Shown here: positions 27,545 through 35,580 of the stretch, one piece after another
Position numbering within the stretch: position 1 is the stretch's first letter
How the letters are laid out: each line of letters opens with the position of its first letter
NCBI GenBank assembly: GCA_946186185.1
Contig: CAMHMJ010000018.1
Location: forward strand, 1 to 64,000
DNA from: an uncultured Treponema sp.
Lineage (GTDB): Bacteria > Spirochaetota > Spirochaetia > Treponematales > Treponemataceae
Reading direction: 5' to 3'
Length of the DNA: 64,000 nt
Program-made: the position numbers and the translations under genes
The notes under the pieces: model-generated
Seen by the model: only the letters and a program-made list of their open reading frames with translations
Database searches by the model: none
Told to the model about the DNA's origin: nothing

Positions 27545-27682
27545 TTTTTTTGTGTTTCTATGCACAAAAACACTTGACAATTCTGCACAGTAGGGTTACT
27601 ATAAATAGAAACATAAAGACAAAGGAGTCGTTTTAGAAATATCGAAAGACGGCTCAGAGGCAAGATGTACTTGCCGTCTCTT
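27545..27682 (+). promoter_or_regulatory. Terminator-like hairpin, promoter and structured leader before paaK
   Basis: TTTTTGTG/CACAAAAA (about 27546-27570) can end the ior transcript. A promoter follows, TTGACA (27575-27580), 17-nt spacer, TACTAT. The leader of roughly 95 nt contains AGACGG/CCGTCT enclosing GCAAG/CTTGC, just before the AGGAG of paaK. It has a separate GGAG with no usable start codon behind it. A regulatory hairpin is possible, but no known riboswitch class is recognised. Confidence 0.5.
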
Positions 27683-27699
27683 AAACTCAGGAGAATCAA

Positions 27700-28944
27700 A
27701 TGAAAATGACTGAAAAACAGCTTGAACAGATCCGCGCTCAGATTAAACGCGTAAAAGCATGCGGAAACCCATTTTACACAGAAAGATTTAAGAACATCGA
27801 ACCGGAAGATATCAAAACTCAGGAAGACTTTGAAAACCTTGTTCCATTCTGCTCAAAGCAGGATTTGCGTGACGCCTACCCTCTTGGACTTGCATCAGTT
27901 CCAGAGGAAGAAATCGTCCGCATTCACTCATCAAGCGGAACTACAGGCGCTCCAGTAATCATTCCTTACACACAGAAGGATGTTGACGACTGGGCAACAA
28001 TGTTTGCCCGCTGCTATGAAATTGCCGGAATTACAAACAAAGACCGCATTCAGATTACACCGGGCTACGGTTTGTGGACTGCCGGTATCGGATTCCAGGC
28101 TGGCTGTGAAAAGCTTGGAGCAATGGCAATCCCGATGGGACCTGGAAACACTGAAAAGCAGCTCCAGATGATGCAGGATTTGAAGGCAACTGTAATCTGC
28201 GCAACCTCATCTTACGCTCTCCTTCTTGCAGAACAGGTTGAATCACGTGGTCTTGGAAAGAACATCAAGCTCAAGAAAGGTATAATCGGTTCAGAACGCT
28301 GGGGCGAAAAAATGCGCAACCGAATCAAGAACATTCTTGGAATAGAACTTTACGACATCTACGGTCTTACAGAATGTTACGGTCCTGGAATCGGTATCAA
28401 CTGTACTGAACAGACAGACGGAATGCACATTTTTGACGACTTTGTATACATCGAAATCCTTGACCCGCAGACAGGAAAGCCTGTTCCGGAAGGAGAAATT
28501 GGTGAAATCACCCTTACAACCCTCGTAAAGGAAGGCGCACCTCTCTTCCGCTTCAGAACCCACGACCTTGCAGCCTTTGTAAAAGAAGAATGTCCTTGCG
28601 GAAGAAAATATCCTCGCATCACACAGATTCTTGGCCGCAGCGACGATATGGTAAAAGTTAAGGGAAACATCATCTTCCCAAGCACACTGGAAGACGTAAT
28701 CAAGTCTGTGCCGGGAACTTCAAGCGAATACCGCGCAAAAATTGAGCATGCTGAAGGAAAAGACAAGATGACGATTTTTGTTGAGGTAGAACCAGGCGTT
28801 GACCGTGCAGAAACCGCTCTCGAAATCAAGTATGTTTTCAAGCAGAAGTACAACATGACTCCAGAAGTTGAAGTTGTGGGAATCGGCGACCTTCCGCGCA
28901 GCGAAAAGAAGACAAAGCGAATCGAAGATTTGAGATTTAATTAA
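27700..28944 (+). CDS. paaK: Phenylacetate-CoA ligase-family (AMP-forming) enzyme
   Basis: The 414-residue adenylate-forming enzyme has the P-loop RIHSSSGTTGAPVIIPYT, the YDIYGLTECYGPG motif, a GDD-type RTHDLAAFV segment and the hinge ILGRSDDMVKVKGNIIFP. The family activates phenylacetate or other aryl acids to CoA thioesters. Beside iorAB it probably works in reverse for energy gain: aryl-acetyl-CoA to aryl-acetate with ATP formation, as proposed for aromatic amino acid fermentation in anaerobes (inference from context). AGGAG lies 6 nt before ATG 27700. A zinc-like CPCGRK motif is present near residue 300. Confidence 0.9.
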   Translation: MKMTEKQLEQIRAQIKRVKACGNPFYTERFKNIEPEDIKTQEDFENLVPFCSKQDLRDAYPLGLASVPEEEIVRIHSSSGTTGAPVIIPYTQKDVDDWATMFARCYEIAGITNKDRIQITPGYGLWTAGIGFQAGCEKLGAMAIPMGPGNTEKQLQMMQDLKATVICATSSYALLLAEQVESRGLGKNIKLKKGIIGSERWGEKMRNRIKNILGIELYDIYGLTECYGPGIGINCTEQTDGMHIFDDFVYIEILDPQTGKPVPEGEIGEITLTTLVKEGAPLFRFRTHDLAAFVKEECPCGRKYPRITQILGRSDDMVKVKGNIIFPSTLEDVIKSVPGTSSEYRAKIEHAEGKDKMTIFVEVEPGVDRAETALEIKYVFKQKYNMTPEVEVVGIGDLPRSEKKTKRIEDLRFN

Positions 28945-28951
28945 TAAGATT

Positions 28952-29079
28952 AAGGGGCTGTCTAATAAGTTTAGCGACTGCGGTCATTGAGCCTGTCGAA
29001 ATGACCATTTACACTATATCTGGTGGTTTCGAGAACCTCAACCACCGCAAACTTTTCTTTTTGGACAGCCCCTTTTTTA
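28952..29079. terminator. Nested bidirectional terminator between convergent genes
   Basis: An outer stem AAGGGGCTGTC (28952-28962) / GACAGCCCCTT (29064-29074) encloses an inner GCGG/CCGC pair and two side arms, GGTCATT...AATGACC with the GAGCCTGTCGAA core and GGTGGTT...AACCACC. It ends in a T run. It lies between paaK (+) and the GGDEF gene (-) and would form a multi-branched hairpin on either strand. Confidence 0.75.
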
Positions 29080-30894
29080 GTTAGAGCGGCGGTCTTCGGT
29101 TTTGTTTTCGTAGAATTTGCGCTTCATATCGTACATTCTGCGGGTGGCAAGATTGTAAAGCGAAGAAACATTGTGTTCCGGATTTTCAAACTGGCTGGCA
29201 TAGCCGTAGGAAATGTGCAGGTTACTGCAAAGCTTTCCCTTCCATGAACTGATTTTCTGGTCCAGCTGCTCGCAAATCAGCTTAATTTCTTCCGGATTGG
29301 CGTTTACAATTACGCAGAATTCGTCTCCGCCGATTCTGAAGCTCTTGTTTGTTTCTGAAAATACGGACTTGATGATGGATGCAACGGCCACAAGTTGTTC
29401 GTCCCCCGCTTCATAGCCTTCGTCGCGGTTTACATTTTTAAGACCGTCCAGATCCATTGCAAATACCGTCAGATTATCGTTTATCTTTGATTCATCAAAG
29501 TTCTTGAGAGCGATATTGTAGGCATTCTGATTTTCAAGGCCGGTAAGCTGGTCCGTTCTGGAAAGCCGACGGATTGATTCTTCGTCCTTCTTTTCATCTT
29601 CAATTGTCTGAACCGCAAAAATAACGTCCGTTGGAACGTGACGGATATCGTAATGCACCGGAATGAAGGAAATCCGGCACCAGCCGTTCAGTTTTCCCAC
29701 AAATTCCGTAGAAATAATCTTTTTTCCCCGGAGCCTTTCCTTCACGGTTGAAAGATTGATAAAATTCATTACATTATCAAGATAGGCTTCCGTTGTAAGG
29801 GTCATGAGGATTGAGCGCATTATTTTGTCAGATTTCTTTTCGTCGCCCAGAAAGTTGTCGATTACTTCGTTGGATTTTATGGTGGTATATCCGTAGGTCT
29901 TCAGGTCAATAAGGTGCACCGTAAAAAAGACATCAATCATGGCATTCTGAATTTCAAGCCGTTCTTCCAGCTGATGTCTTTGATTTGCTTCCTCTTTTCT
30001 GAGCTTTGAAACGGAAAAAATATAAATCCCGATAAAACTTGAAAGCATTATCACAAGAATGAATGAAACCGTAAAAAGCTGAAGGGCATTTTCCGAAATA
30101 GCCTTTCTGAACCGTATTTTTGCGGACGTTCCCTTGATGGAAATCTGAGAATTGTATGCACTTGATGCAAAGTACTTTTCCTGAAGGGTTTCGATAAAGA
30201 AAGGATATTCCTTGGTCATTCTGGCAAGAGTCTGGTTCAACTCCCTTAAGATTTCAGGCTTGTTGGAACTTACCGAAAGGTAATAATCGGAAGAACCCAA
30301 TATGTACAGAGGCGCAAAACCCGATGAAAGCGGAACGTTGTTGTTCGTGGTACAGATGCAGGAAAGTTTTCCGTTGGCAAGTGCACTGTTCAGCTCCTCT
30401 TCCCCGGAATAGTAGATTATATCCGCGCTTAGATGGCGCTGGGTGGTCCAGTTTTTTAAATAGGTATCCATCAGGGTGTTTGCCGTAACACCGATTTTTC
30501 TGTAATTCAGGCTGTTTACATCCGTTGAATTTACGGTAGCATCTGATTTCCGCTTGTAAAGCACATAGGATTCCTTACCCATGATGTAATCCGGATAGAG
30601 AATAAAGCCTTCCCTTTCCGGAGTCTTTGAAACACCCGGAAGAATATCAATTTCTCCGCTTATCAGTTTTTTGTACAGTTCGTTCCAGTTTCCGTATACA
30701 AATTCAACCTTCCAGGAACTTTTCTTGGCAATTATTTCAATATATTCGTAGGCATAGCCGTATTTCTTTTTATCAGGCGCCGCTCCTTCCATAAAAGAAG
30801 GAGTTTCATAATATCCAATTTTTACATTTCGCGCAAAAAAAGGCAAAGAAGAAAAGAGAAACAATAATACACAGAAAAATCTCTTGGAAAACAT
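29077..30894 (-). CDS. Periplasmic-binding-domain diguanylate cyclase (SBP_bac_3-GGDEF)
   Basis: A signal peptide (MFSKRFFCVLLFLFSSLPFFA) leads into an amino-acid-binding-type periplasmic domain to about residue 245. A membrane segment (about 270-295), a PAS-like region and a GGDEF domain follow, with RTDQLTGLENQNAY and RIGGDEFCVIV. The catalytic motif is intact, so it should make c-di-GMP in response to a periplasmic solute. An upstream ATG at 30975 is in frame, but I prefer 30894: it begins the signal peptide, and a TATAAT (30906-30901) lies 6 nt before it, making the message leaderless. Confidence 0.88.
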   Translation of the reverse strand: MFSKRFFCVLLFLFSSLPFFARNVKIGYYETPSFMEGAAPDKKKYGYAYEYIEIIAKKSSWKVEFVYGNWNELYKKLISGEIDILPGVSKTPEREGFILYPDYIMGKESYVLYKRKSDATVNSTDVNSLNYRKIGVTANTLMDTYLKNWTTQRHLSADIIYYSGEEELNSALANGKLSCICTTNNNVPLSSGFAPLYILGSSDYYLSVSSNKPEILRELNQTLARMTKEYPFFIETLQEKYFASSAYNSQISIKGTSAKIRFRKAISENALQLFTVSFILVIMLSSFIGIYIFSVSKLRKEEANQRHQLEERLEIQNAMIDVFFTVHLIDLKTYGYTTIKSNEVIDNFLGDEKKSDKIMRSILMTLTTEAYLDNVMNFINLSTVKERLRGKKIISTEFVGKLNGWCRISFIPVHYDIRHVPTDVIFAVQTIEDEKKDEESIRRLSRTDQLTGLENQNAYNIALKNFDESKINDNLTVFAMDLDGLKNVNRDEGYEAGDEQLVAVASIIKSVFSETNKSFRIGGDEFCVIVNANPEEIKLICEQLDQKISSWKGKLCSNLHISYGYASQFENPEHNVSSLYNLATRRMYDMKRKFYENKTEDRRSN

Positions 30895-30964
30895 ACTGCC
30901 ATTATAACATAGAATGGAAGAAAAGTCGAATTCTGATATCGTGTTGTGATATCGTGTAGAGTTT

Positions 30965-31675
30965 TTAGCAGTCATGACAGTATCTCAAGAAAGCATTTAA
31001 GGCTGAAGAAAGCTGCTCTTCGCTTTTTGCAATTTCGTGAGTTCCGGAAATCATAACGGAATTTTCCTGATTCGGCGCAGAGGTTCCAAAGTTTGCAATA
31101 AAAAGCGGACGGAAAGAAAAGAGCTCGTCCCTGTCAGAAAAAACACCGAATCTTAAACCACGCTTTTCAGCAGGAAGTTTTTTCCAGTTTTCCTTCAGTG
31201 TTTTCCAGGCTGAATGACATTTTTCTTCGTCAAAGTCTTTTTTCTGTTCCGGATACAGAATATTTTTGATGGTATTTTCAGGTTCGAGGCATGGATTGAG
31301 TAACAGGATGCGGGTATTTTTTGTTGCACCTGTAGTTCCTGCGAAATCACCTGCACCAGAGTCACCGCCAGCAACAGAATTGCACTGAGCGCCAGAAAAA
31401 GCATCATCGCACAGCGCGCAGGAAGCATAAAAGGCTCCCAGGGAAGAAGCAATTACCAGATCCGCTTTGTTCATATCCGCCTGAATCTGAGGAAAGGCTT
31501 GCTCAGGTTTCAGCAGGTCGTAGGTTCCTGCAGAGAAGGAGAATTCTTCACCACCAAACAGGTTCTTAAAAGCCTTATTTGTGTCGCTCAGAGAGGAAAG
31601 CGCCTTTTTTACATTCTTTGCAGATGAACCGGATCCGCTTCCGCCAAGTCCATGGATATAGATTGCTGTTTTCAT
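30965..31675 (-). CDS. YqiA/YcfP-type alpha/beta-hydrolase (UPF0227-like esterase)
   Basis: The 236-residue protein starts MKTAIYIHGLGGSGSGSSAK, has an esterase nucleophile elbow (IASSLGAFYA), an aspartate region (FGVFSDRDELF) and a late histidine (SGTHEIAKS), consistent with a Ser-Asp-His triad. A Gly/Ala/Thr-rich insert lies near residues 102-120. The promoter is unusually clear: TTGACA (31710-31705), 17 nt, TACAAT (31687-31682), then 6 nt to the ATG, so the transcript should begin at or next to the start codon. The substrate is unknown. Confidence 0.75.
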   Translation of the reverse strand: MKTAIYIHGLGGSGSGSSAKNVKKALSSLSDTNKAFKNLFGGEEFSFSAGTYDLLKPEQAFPQIQADMNKADLVIASSLGAFYASCALCDDAFSGAQCNSVAGGDSGAGDFAGTTGATKNTRILLLNPCLEPENTIKNILYPEQKKDFDEEKCHSAWKTLKENWKKLPAEKRGLRFGVFSDRDELFSFRPLFIANFGTSAPNQENSVMISGTHEIAKSEEQLSSALNAFLRYCHDC

Positions 31676-31776
31676 AGTTTAATTGTATAGAAAGTATCAC
31701 AGATTGTCAAAGTTTTGAAGATTGTTGTAAATTGCAGGTCGTTATACAATAACTGATAGATGTCGGATGGAAAAAA

Positions 31777-32190
31777 CTAATTCATTAATTCATTTAAGAA
31801 TTCTTCTGGAGATAAAACTTTTAATAGAGACTTTTTATAATCATTTTTATTTCTTGTAATTATCACACTAATTTGGTTTGATTCAGCAACAGAATTCTGA
31901 ACACTATCTTCAAAATCTGACCAATCAGAATTCACTGCATCTAAAATATTAACTTCTGTAACATTAGCAACATGAATGACAGATAGAAGAGACTTTAATA
32001 ATTTTCTTACCATTTCTTTATCTTTCAATTCACGACGAGCAATATAGTAAATATCTGTTATAGCAGAAGCTGAAACATATTTTTGAACAGCATCTCCCGG
32101 AAGTTTTAATATATTTACAGCATTTACAACAAAGTCAGGCCTGTTTAGCAAAACATCAAGCACAACATTTGTATCAATCAAAATCTGCAT
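31777..32190 (-). CDS. PIN-domain ribonuclease toxin (VapC-like)
   Basis: The 137-residue protein starts MQILIDTNVVLDVLLNRPDF, the PIN-domain pattern with the first acidic residue (Asp6). Further acidic positions lie in the DIYY, DFEDSVQN and ITRNKNDY segments, so the Mg-dependent ribonuclease site seems complete. It overlaps the antitoxin by 17 bp, which couples translation, and has a GGAG site inside the antitoxin gene. Together they form a type II toxin-antitoxin module. Confidence 0.85.
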   Translation of the reverse strand: MQILIDTNVVLDVLLNRPDFVVNAVNILKLPGDAVQKYVSASAITDIYYIARRELKDKEMVRKLLKSLLSVIHVANVTEVNILDAVNSDWSDFEDSVQNSVAESNQISVIITRNKNDYKKSLLKVLSPEEFLNELMN

Positions 32191-32407
32191 ATTTCTCCAG
32201 CCTTTCCGAACGATATTCTTCCAATGTTTTTCCGGAATTAGGAATTATACCAATAAGAGAATCTATAAGATTATCATTACTTTCACTACTTTTTTGAGGA
32301 GAAGAAATTGTATATGTTACAATTACTTCTTGACCACGCTGAAAATTTACCGGAGTTTCTAACACAATCTGAGACCCATTATAATACCCCTTTGCAGTTG
32401 CAAGCAT
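32174..32407 (-). CDS. Antitoxin partner of the PIN-domain toxin
   Basis: The 77-residue protein begins MLATAKGYYNGSQIVLETP, a short beta-rich DNA-binding-type N-terminus, and ends in an acidic-basic helix (TLEEYRSERLEKYADFD) that would wrap the toxin. The start at 32407 follows GGAGG by 5 nt. An ATG five codons upstream overlaps that ribosome site and is unlikely. Position before and overlap with the PIN gene define its role; the exact antitoxin family is uncertain. Confidence 0.78.
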   Translation of the reverse strand: MLATAKGYYNGSQIVLETPVNFQRGQEVIVTYTISSPQKSSESNDNLIDSLIGIIPNSGKTLEEYRSERLEKYADFD

Positions 32408-32592
32408 AATATCCTCCTTCACAATCTTTCTAGAGAAATTATATCATATAATTAAAAAATCGGCAAAGTTATGGTTTGTTATACAAATGCATAAATAATA
32501 TGTCAATAAAAATATAGTAAGAAACATCTAATCTCACTATTTATCCCTCCTACACTATGCGCTATAATATGCTGAATACAATCGAGGTTTTT

Positions 32593-32778
32593 ATGGCAAA
32601 CGGAATTGAAGATTTACGCGAAAAAAACAAGGACAACGAAAACAAGAAGATTGATTCCCGCTATGACACCTGGCGGGTTTTTCAGGGACGGGAAGATGCC
32701 GAAATGCTTCAGGAAAAATCAGCCTCCTGGTCCAGCCGTAAAGCAAACCGCGGCGACTACGACGACTGGGACGAATAA
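32593..32778 (+). CDS. Small charged protein of unknown function
   Basis: A 61-residue, highly charged, soluble protein starting MANGIEDLREKNKDNENKK and ending DYDDWDE. GAGG lies 5 nt before the ATG, and a TATAAT lies about 25 nt upstream. I do not recognise a family. Confidence 0.55.
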   Translation: MANGIEDLREKNKDNENKKIDSRYDTWRVFQGREDAEMLQEKSASWSSRKANRGDYDDWDE

Positions 32779-32915
32779 AAGACCACAGTGCCTACACTAC
32801 CCCCGACTGAACTAAACTGCCTCCACCAACGGCACGGCCACAACGAATTATTCAATCTCACACCCTCATCGAATAATTTTTTACAAATCAAAAATCGCGT
32901 GCTATACCTTTCTAT

Positions 32916-33224
32916 ATGAACATAATAGCAGGAAATCAGCTTGAACTTATGAGATCTCAGGTGCGGGACATGATTCAAAACCCGGCGAAGTACACCGCTG
33001 CCCTGAGAGCAGGCTATGTATATGCGGGCTTTGGCGGCGACCTGAACGGCATCAAGGTTCCGGAAACTCTGATGAGCGGAAAACTGCCGCCGGGGGTTAC
33101 GCCGGAACAGGCTCTACAGCAGGTCATAGCCTATATGAACCAGGTAATTGCTCAGGCTGAAGCCGAACAGCTTGGGACAAACCGCGGACAGCTAAACATC
33201 GGACAGGACAATAGACAATTCTAA
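32916..33224 (+). CDS. Small soluble protein of unknown function
   Basis: A 102-residue protein with a Gly-containing centre (YAGFGGDLNGIKVPETLM) and a C-terminal amphipathic helix (ALQQVIAYMNQVIAQAEAEQ). No family is recognised. TATACC ends 7 nt before the ATG with no ribosome site, the leaderless layout. Confidence 0.55.
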   Translation: MNIIAGNQLELMRSQVRDMIQNPAKYTAALRAGYVYAGFGGDLNGIKVPETLMSGKLPPGVTPEQALQQVIAYMNQVIAQAEAEQLGTNRGQLNIGQDNRQF

Positions 33225-33307
33225 AAACCTGTTTGCAGCAAACAATACCTGAACCACCTCCCCCAGATTCCTCCTATGGAACAACCCTTTCCAGCTTGAG
33301 AAAAAAC

Positions 33308-33369
33308 TTGCGTTACAGGATTTTGTGCCTTATAGTTAAATAAATACCGGCCGGCAGCGGCCTTACACA
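33308..33369 (+). promoter_or_regulatory. Rubrerythrin promoter and GGCCG hairpin in the leader
   Basis: TTGCGT (33308-33313), 17 nt, TATAGT (33331-33336). A GGCCG/CGGCC hairpin followed by CTTACACA (33346-33369) lies between the start site and the AGGAG. The same block sits at the nifD 3' end (12303-12325). Confidence 0.6.
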
Positions 33370-33383
33370 GGAGCGAAATAATA

Positions 33384-33944
33384 ATGAGCAAGTACAGCGG
33401 AACTCAGACAGAAAAAAACTTACTGGCAGCTTTTGCAGGGGAATCACAGGCACGAAATAAATACACCTACTTTTCAGCCGTAGCAAAAGACGAAGGCCTG
33501 AACAAGGTTGCAGAGATTTTTGAAAAAACTGCTTCAAACGAACAGCAGCATGCCAAGATGTGGCTTAAAGAGCTGGAAGGAATCAGCGACACAAAGACCA
33601 ATTTGAACGCTGCGGCAGATGGCGAAAACCATGAATGGACTGATATGTACGAGGGTTTTGCAAAAACCGCCGAAAAAGAAGGCTTTGCAGAACTTGCGGC
33701 TAAATTCCAGGCAGTTGCGGCTATTGAAAAGCGCCACGAAGAGCGTTTCCGTTCACTTCTAAAAGATGAAGATTCAAAAGCGCAGCTTAAAAAATCAACG
33801 GTAAAAATCTGGGAATGTTTGAAATGCGGACATATTGTTGTAGGACCTTCCGCACCGGAATACTGCCCTACCTGCGGTGAATCAAACCAGTATTTTGAAG
33901 TACGGGAAGATAACTACGATCTGATTTTGACCTGGGGAAGATAA
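33384..33944 (+). CDS. rbr: Rubrerythrin (peroxide reductase)
   Basis: The 186-residue protein has the diiron four-helix domain, with EXXH-type ligands in [26 protein letters not shown] and [11 protein letters not shown], and a C-terminal rubredoxin-like domain with CLKCGH and CPTCGE. It reduces hydrogen peroxide with electrons from rubredoxin-type donors and is a standard oxidative-stress enzyme of anaerobes. The flavodiiron protein at 46669-47904 would cover oxygen. Its own promoter and a downstream terminator make it a single-gene unit. Confidence 0.95.
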   Translation: MSKYSGTQTEKNLLAAFAGESQARNKYTYFSAVAKDEGLNKVAEIFEKTASNEQQHAKMWLKELEGISDTKTNLNAAADGENHEWTDMYEGFAKTAEKEGFAELAAKFQAVAAIEKRHEERFRSLLKDEDSKAQLKKSTVKIWECLKCGHIVVGPSAPEYCPTCGESNQYFEVREDNYDLILTWGR

Positions 33945-33992
33945 TTCAGGCTGAATAGCCGGTTTACAAGTTTGCAGAAATTTGCATAAAAT

Positions 33993-34052
33993 AAAAAAGG
34001 CTTCTGGCGGAAATGGTGTTTTTCAAACAATTTTCCGCTGGAAGCCCTTTTA
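33993..34052. terminator. Bidirectional terminator between rbr and metQ
   Basis: GGCTTCTGGCGGAAA pairs with TTTCCGCTGGAAGCC (two mismatched or wobble positions) across a loop of about 19 nt, with A and T runs on either side. It serves the convergent rbr and metQ genes. Confidence 0.75.
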
Positions 34053-34120
34053 TTATTGAAAACTGTTCTTCCGCTTCTCAAACAGGTCCCGCTGAAAGCC
34101 AGTTTCCAAGTTCGATTTAT

Positions 34121-34900
34121 TTAGAATACGCTTACAACTTCGCCGTTTGGATAGCGGTCTGCAATGTATTTCTTTACCTTTTCGCTCTTTACTGCTTCAA
34201 TAAGTGCAAGAATTGAATCCTTGTTTTCGTTTCCTGCTTTTACAGCGATTACATTTACATATGGAGAAGATGAACCTTCAACAAAAAGTCCGTCTTTCTT
34301 TGCGCTCAAGCCAGCTGGAATTGCATAGTTACCGTTAATAACGGCACCGTCTACATCTGCAAGTACGCGTGGAAGAGAAGCTGCTTCGATTTCCTTGAAT
34401 TTGAGCTTTTTAGGATTCTTTGCAATATCAAGCGGAGTTGCTGTGATTCCGGCACCTGCCTTCAAAGTGATAAGACCTGCTTCCTGAAGAAGAAGAAGTG
34501 CGCGTCCTTCATTTGTAGGATCGTTTGGAATTGCGATTACAGCTTTTTTCTTCAATTCGTCAAGAGTTTTTACCTTCTGTGAATAAAGAGCAACCGGTTC
34601 AACATGGATTCCTGCTGCATTTACAAGGTGATATCCCTTTTCTTTGTTGAAGGATTCAAGATAAGGAATGTGCTGGAAGTAGTTAGCATCGATATCCCCT
34701 GCTTCAACGGCATCGTTTGGAGTTACATAATCTGTAAATTCAACTACCTGAAGAGTATATCCCTTTGCAGCCAAATCTTCTTTTACAAGATTCAAAATTT
34801 CTGCGTGAGGCTCTGGAGTTGCACCAACTTTGATTACTTTCTGTGCAAAGGCTGAACTGAAAGCCAGTGCAAGAACTGCTGCTGTCAATAATTTTTTCAT
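34121..34900 (-). CDS. metQ: Methionine-binding periplasmic protein (NlpA/MetQ family)
   Basis: The 259-residue protein has the NlpA-family features KVGATPEPHAEIL, DYVTPNDAVEAGDIDANYFQH and IPNDPTNEGRAL. MetQ delivers D/L-methionine to the MetNI ABC transporter; metN and metI are not in this window. The signal peptide ends in SSAFAQK with no lipobox cysteine, so it is probably a soluble periplasmic protein rather than the usual lipoprotein. I start at 34900, where GAGGAG lies 6-7 nt upstream; an earlier in-frame ATG (34939) is unlikely. It carries the sulfur-regulon dyad over its transcription start. Confidence 0.92.
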   Translation of the reverse strand: MKKLLTAAVLALAFSSAFAQKVIKVGATPEPHAEILNLVKEDLAAKGYTLQVVEFTDYVTPNDAVEAGDIDANYFQHIPYLESFNKEKGYHLVNAAGIHVEPVALYSQKVKTLDELKKKAVIAIPNDPTNEGRALLLLQEAGLITLKAGAGITATPLDIAKNPKKLKFKEIEAASLPRVLADVDGAVINGNYAIPAGLSAKKDGLFVEGSSSPYVNVIAVKAGNENKDSILALIEAVKSEKVKKYIADRYPNGEVVSVF

Positions 34901-34915
34901 ATTTATCTCCTCATA

Positions 34916-35060
34916 GAAAACAGTTGCACTGTTTTCCAAATTAATTGGAAGCCGTTAAAAAAATTGCGGAAGCAATTTTTAAGCTGTCCTTTTTGTTCAT
35001 TAGTAATTACCTACTAACTTAGTATGTTTTTGTTATACGCTTTTTTTTGACTTGTGTCAA
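34916..35060 (-). promoter_or_regulatory. metQ promoter, sulfur-regulon dyad and hairpin-rich leader
   Basis: Read leftward: -35 TTGACA (35060-35055), 17 nt, -10 TATAAC (35037-35032), and then the dyad CATACTAAGTTAGTAGG (35026-35010) covering the predicted start. The leader of about 125 nt contains the AT-rich hairpin AAAAATTGC/GCAATTTTT with a T run (34949-34985). After it come a TTCCAA/TTGGAA stem (34934-34950) and a perfect GAAAACAGT/ACTGTTTTC stem (34916-34936). The last two overlap and cannot both form, so attenuation is possible. No SAM-riboswitch core is recognised. Confidence 0.72.
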
Positions 35061-35148
35061 GCATTTGGAGAATAACACCTGAAAAAAAAGCACGTTAATT
35101 CAGAAAAGACACAGTTTTTGTAGAGTTTAATACTACTTAGGATAGCAG

Positions 35149-35361
35149 CTATCTGCTTGAAGAACAGCCATGGCAGCCGGAAGTGGCCCCGCCTGAGGAG
35201 GAACAGCCGGAAGCTGAGCAACCCGCTGAATGACAGGCAGAGCAACCAGAACTTCCGCAGGAGCAGGTGGATTTTCCAGATTTTTTTGCCTTCACCATCG
35301 AACGAATTACCAATGCAACTGTAAGAATAAGGAGAAAACTTACTATTATTGTACCAGCCAT
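35149..35361 (-). CDS. FeoB-associated Cys-rich membrane protein
   Basis: The 70-residue protein has one N-terminal membrane segment (IIVSFLLILTVALVI), a basic stretch and a tail with ten cysteines in CSCGSSGCSACHS-like order. This is the layout of the small Cys-rich proteins often encoded beside feoB, thought to help ferrous iron uptake. No feoAB genes are in view. GAGG lies 5-6 nt before the ATG. A metal-type operator lies in its promoter. Confidence 0.8.
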   Translation of the reverse strand: MAGTIIVSFLLILTVALVIRSMVKAKKSGKSTCSCGSSGCSACHSAGCSASGCSSSGGATSGCHGCSSSR

Positions 35362-35434
35362 AAAAACCTCTTCAAAAGAAACAACTTCGCTATATGCATG
35401 AATAAAAAAACGGAAACGATGAAGCAGCGTTGTT

Positions 35435-35457
35435 ATTATACGTTAGCACTTGCTAAC
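35435..35457 (-). promoter_or_regulatory. Promoter with 16-bp palindromic operator for the Cys-rich protein
   Basis: Leftward -10 TATAAT (35440-35435) abuts GTTAGCACTTGCTAAC (35442-35457), a palindrome with 6-bp arms, placed where a repressor would block polymerase. DtxR- or Fur-type metal regulators use palindromes in such positions; the assignment is inference from the iron-linked gene. Confidence 0.6.
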
Positions 35458-35580
35458 TAGAAAGATAATACAGATTTGTGCAGTTTTGGTCAAGGCGGAA
35501 TATTTTCATGCGGAATATTTTCAGTGCCGAATATTTCAGCTTGTGCTATAATACCTTATATATAGTTTTTTGGAGCAATT

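Noticed and set aside
34916..35026. SAM riboswitch or T-box in the metQ leader
   Set aside because: The leader is too short, and none of the conserved cores (SAM-I K-turn pattern, T-box TGG bulge) is visible.
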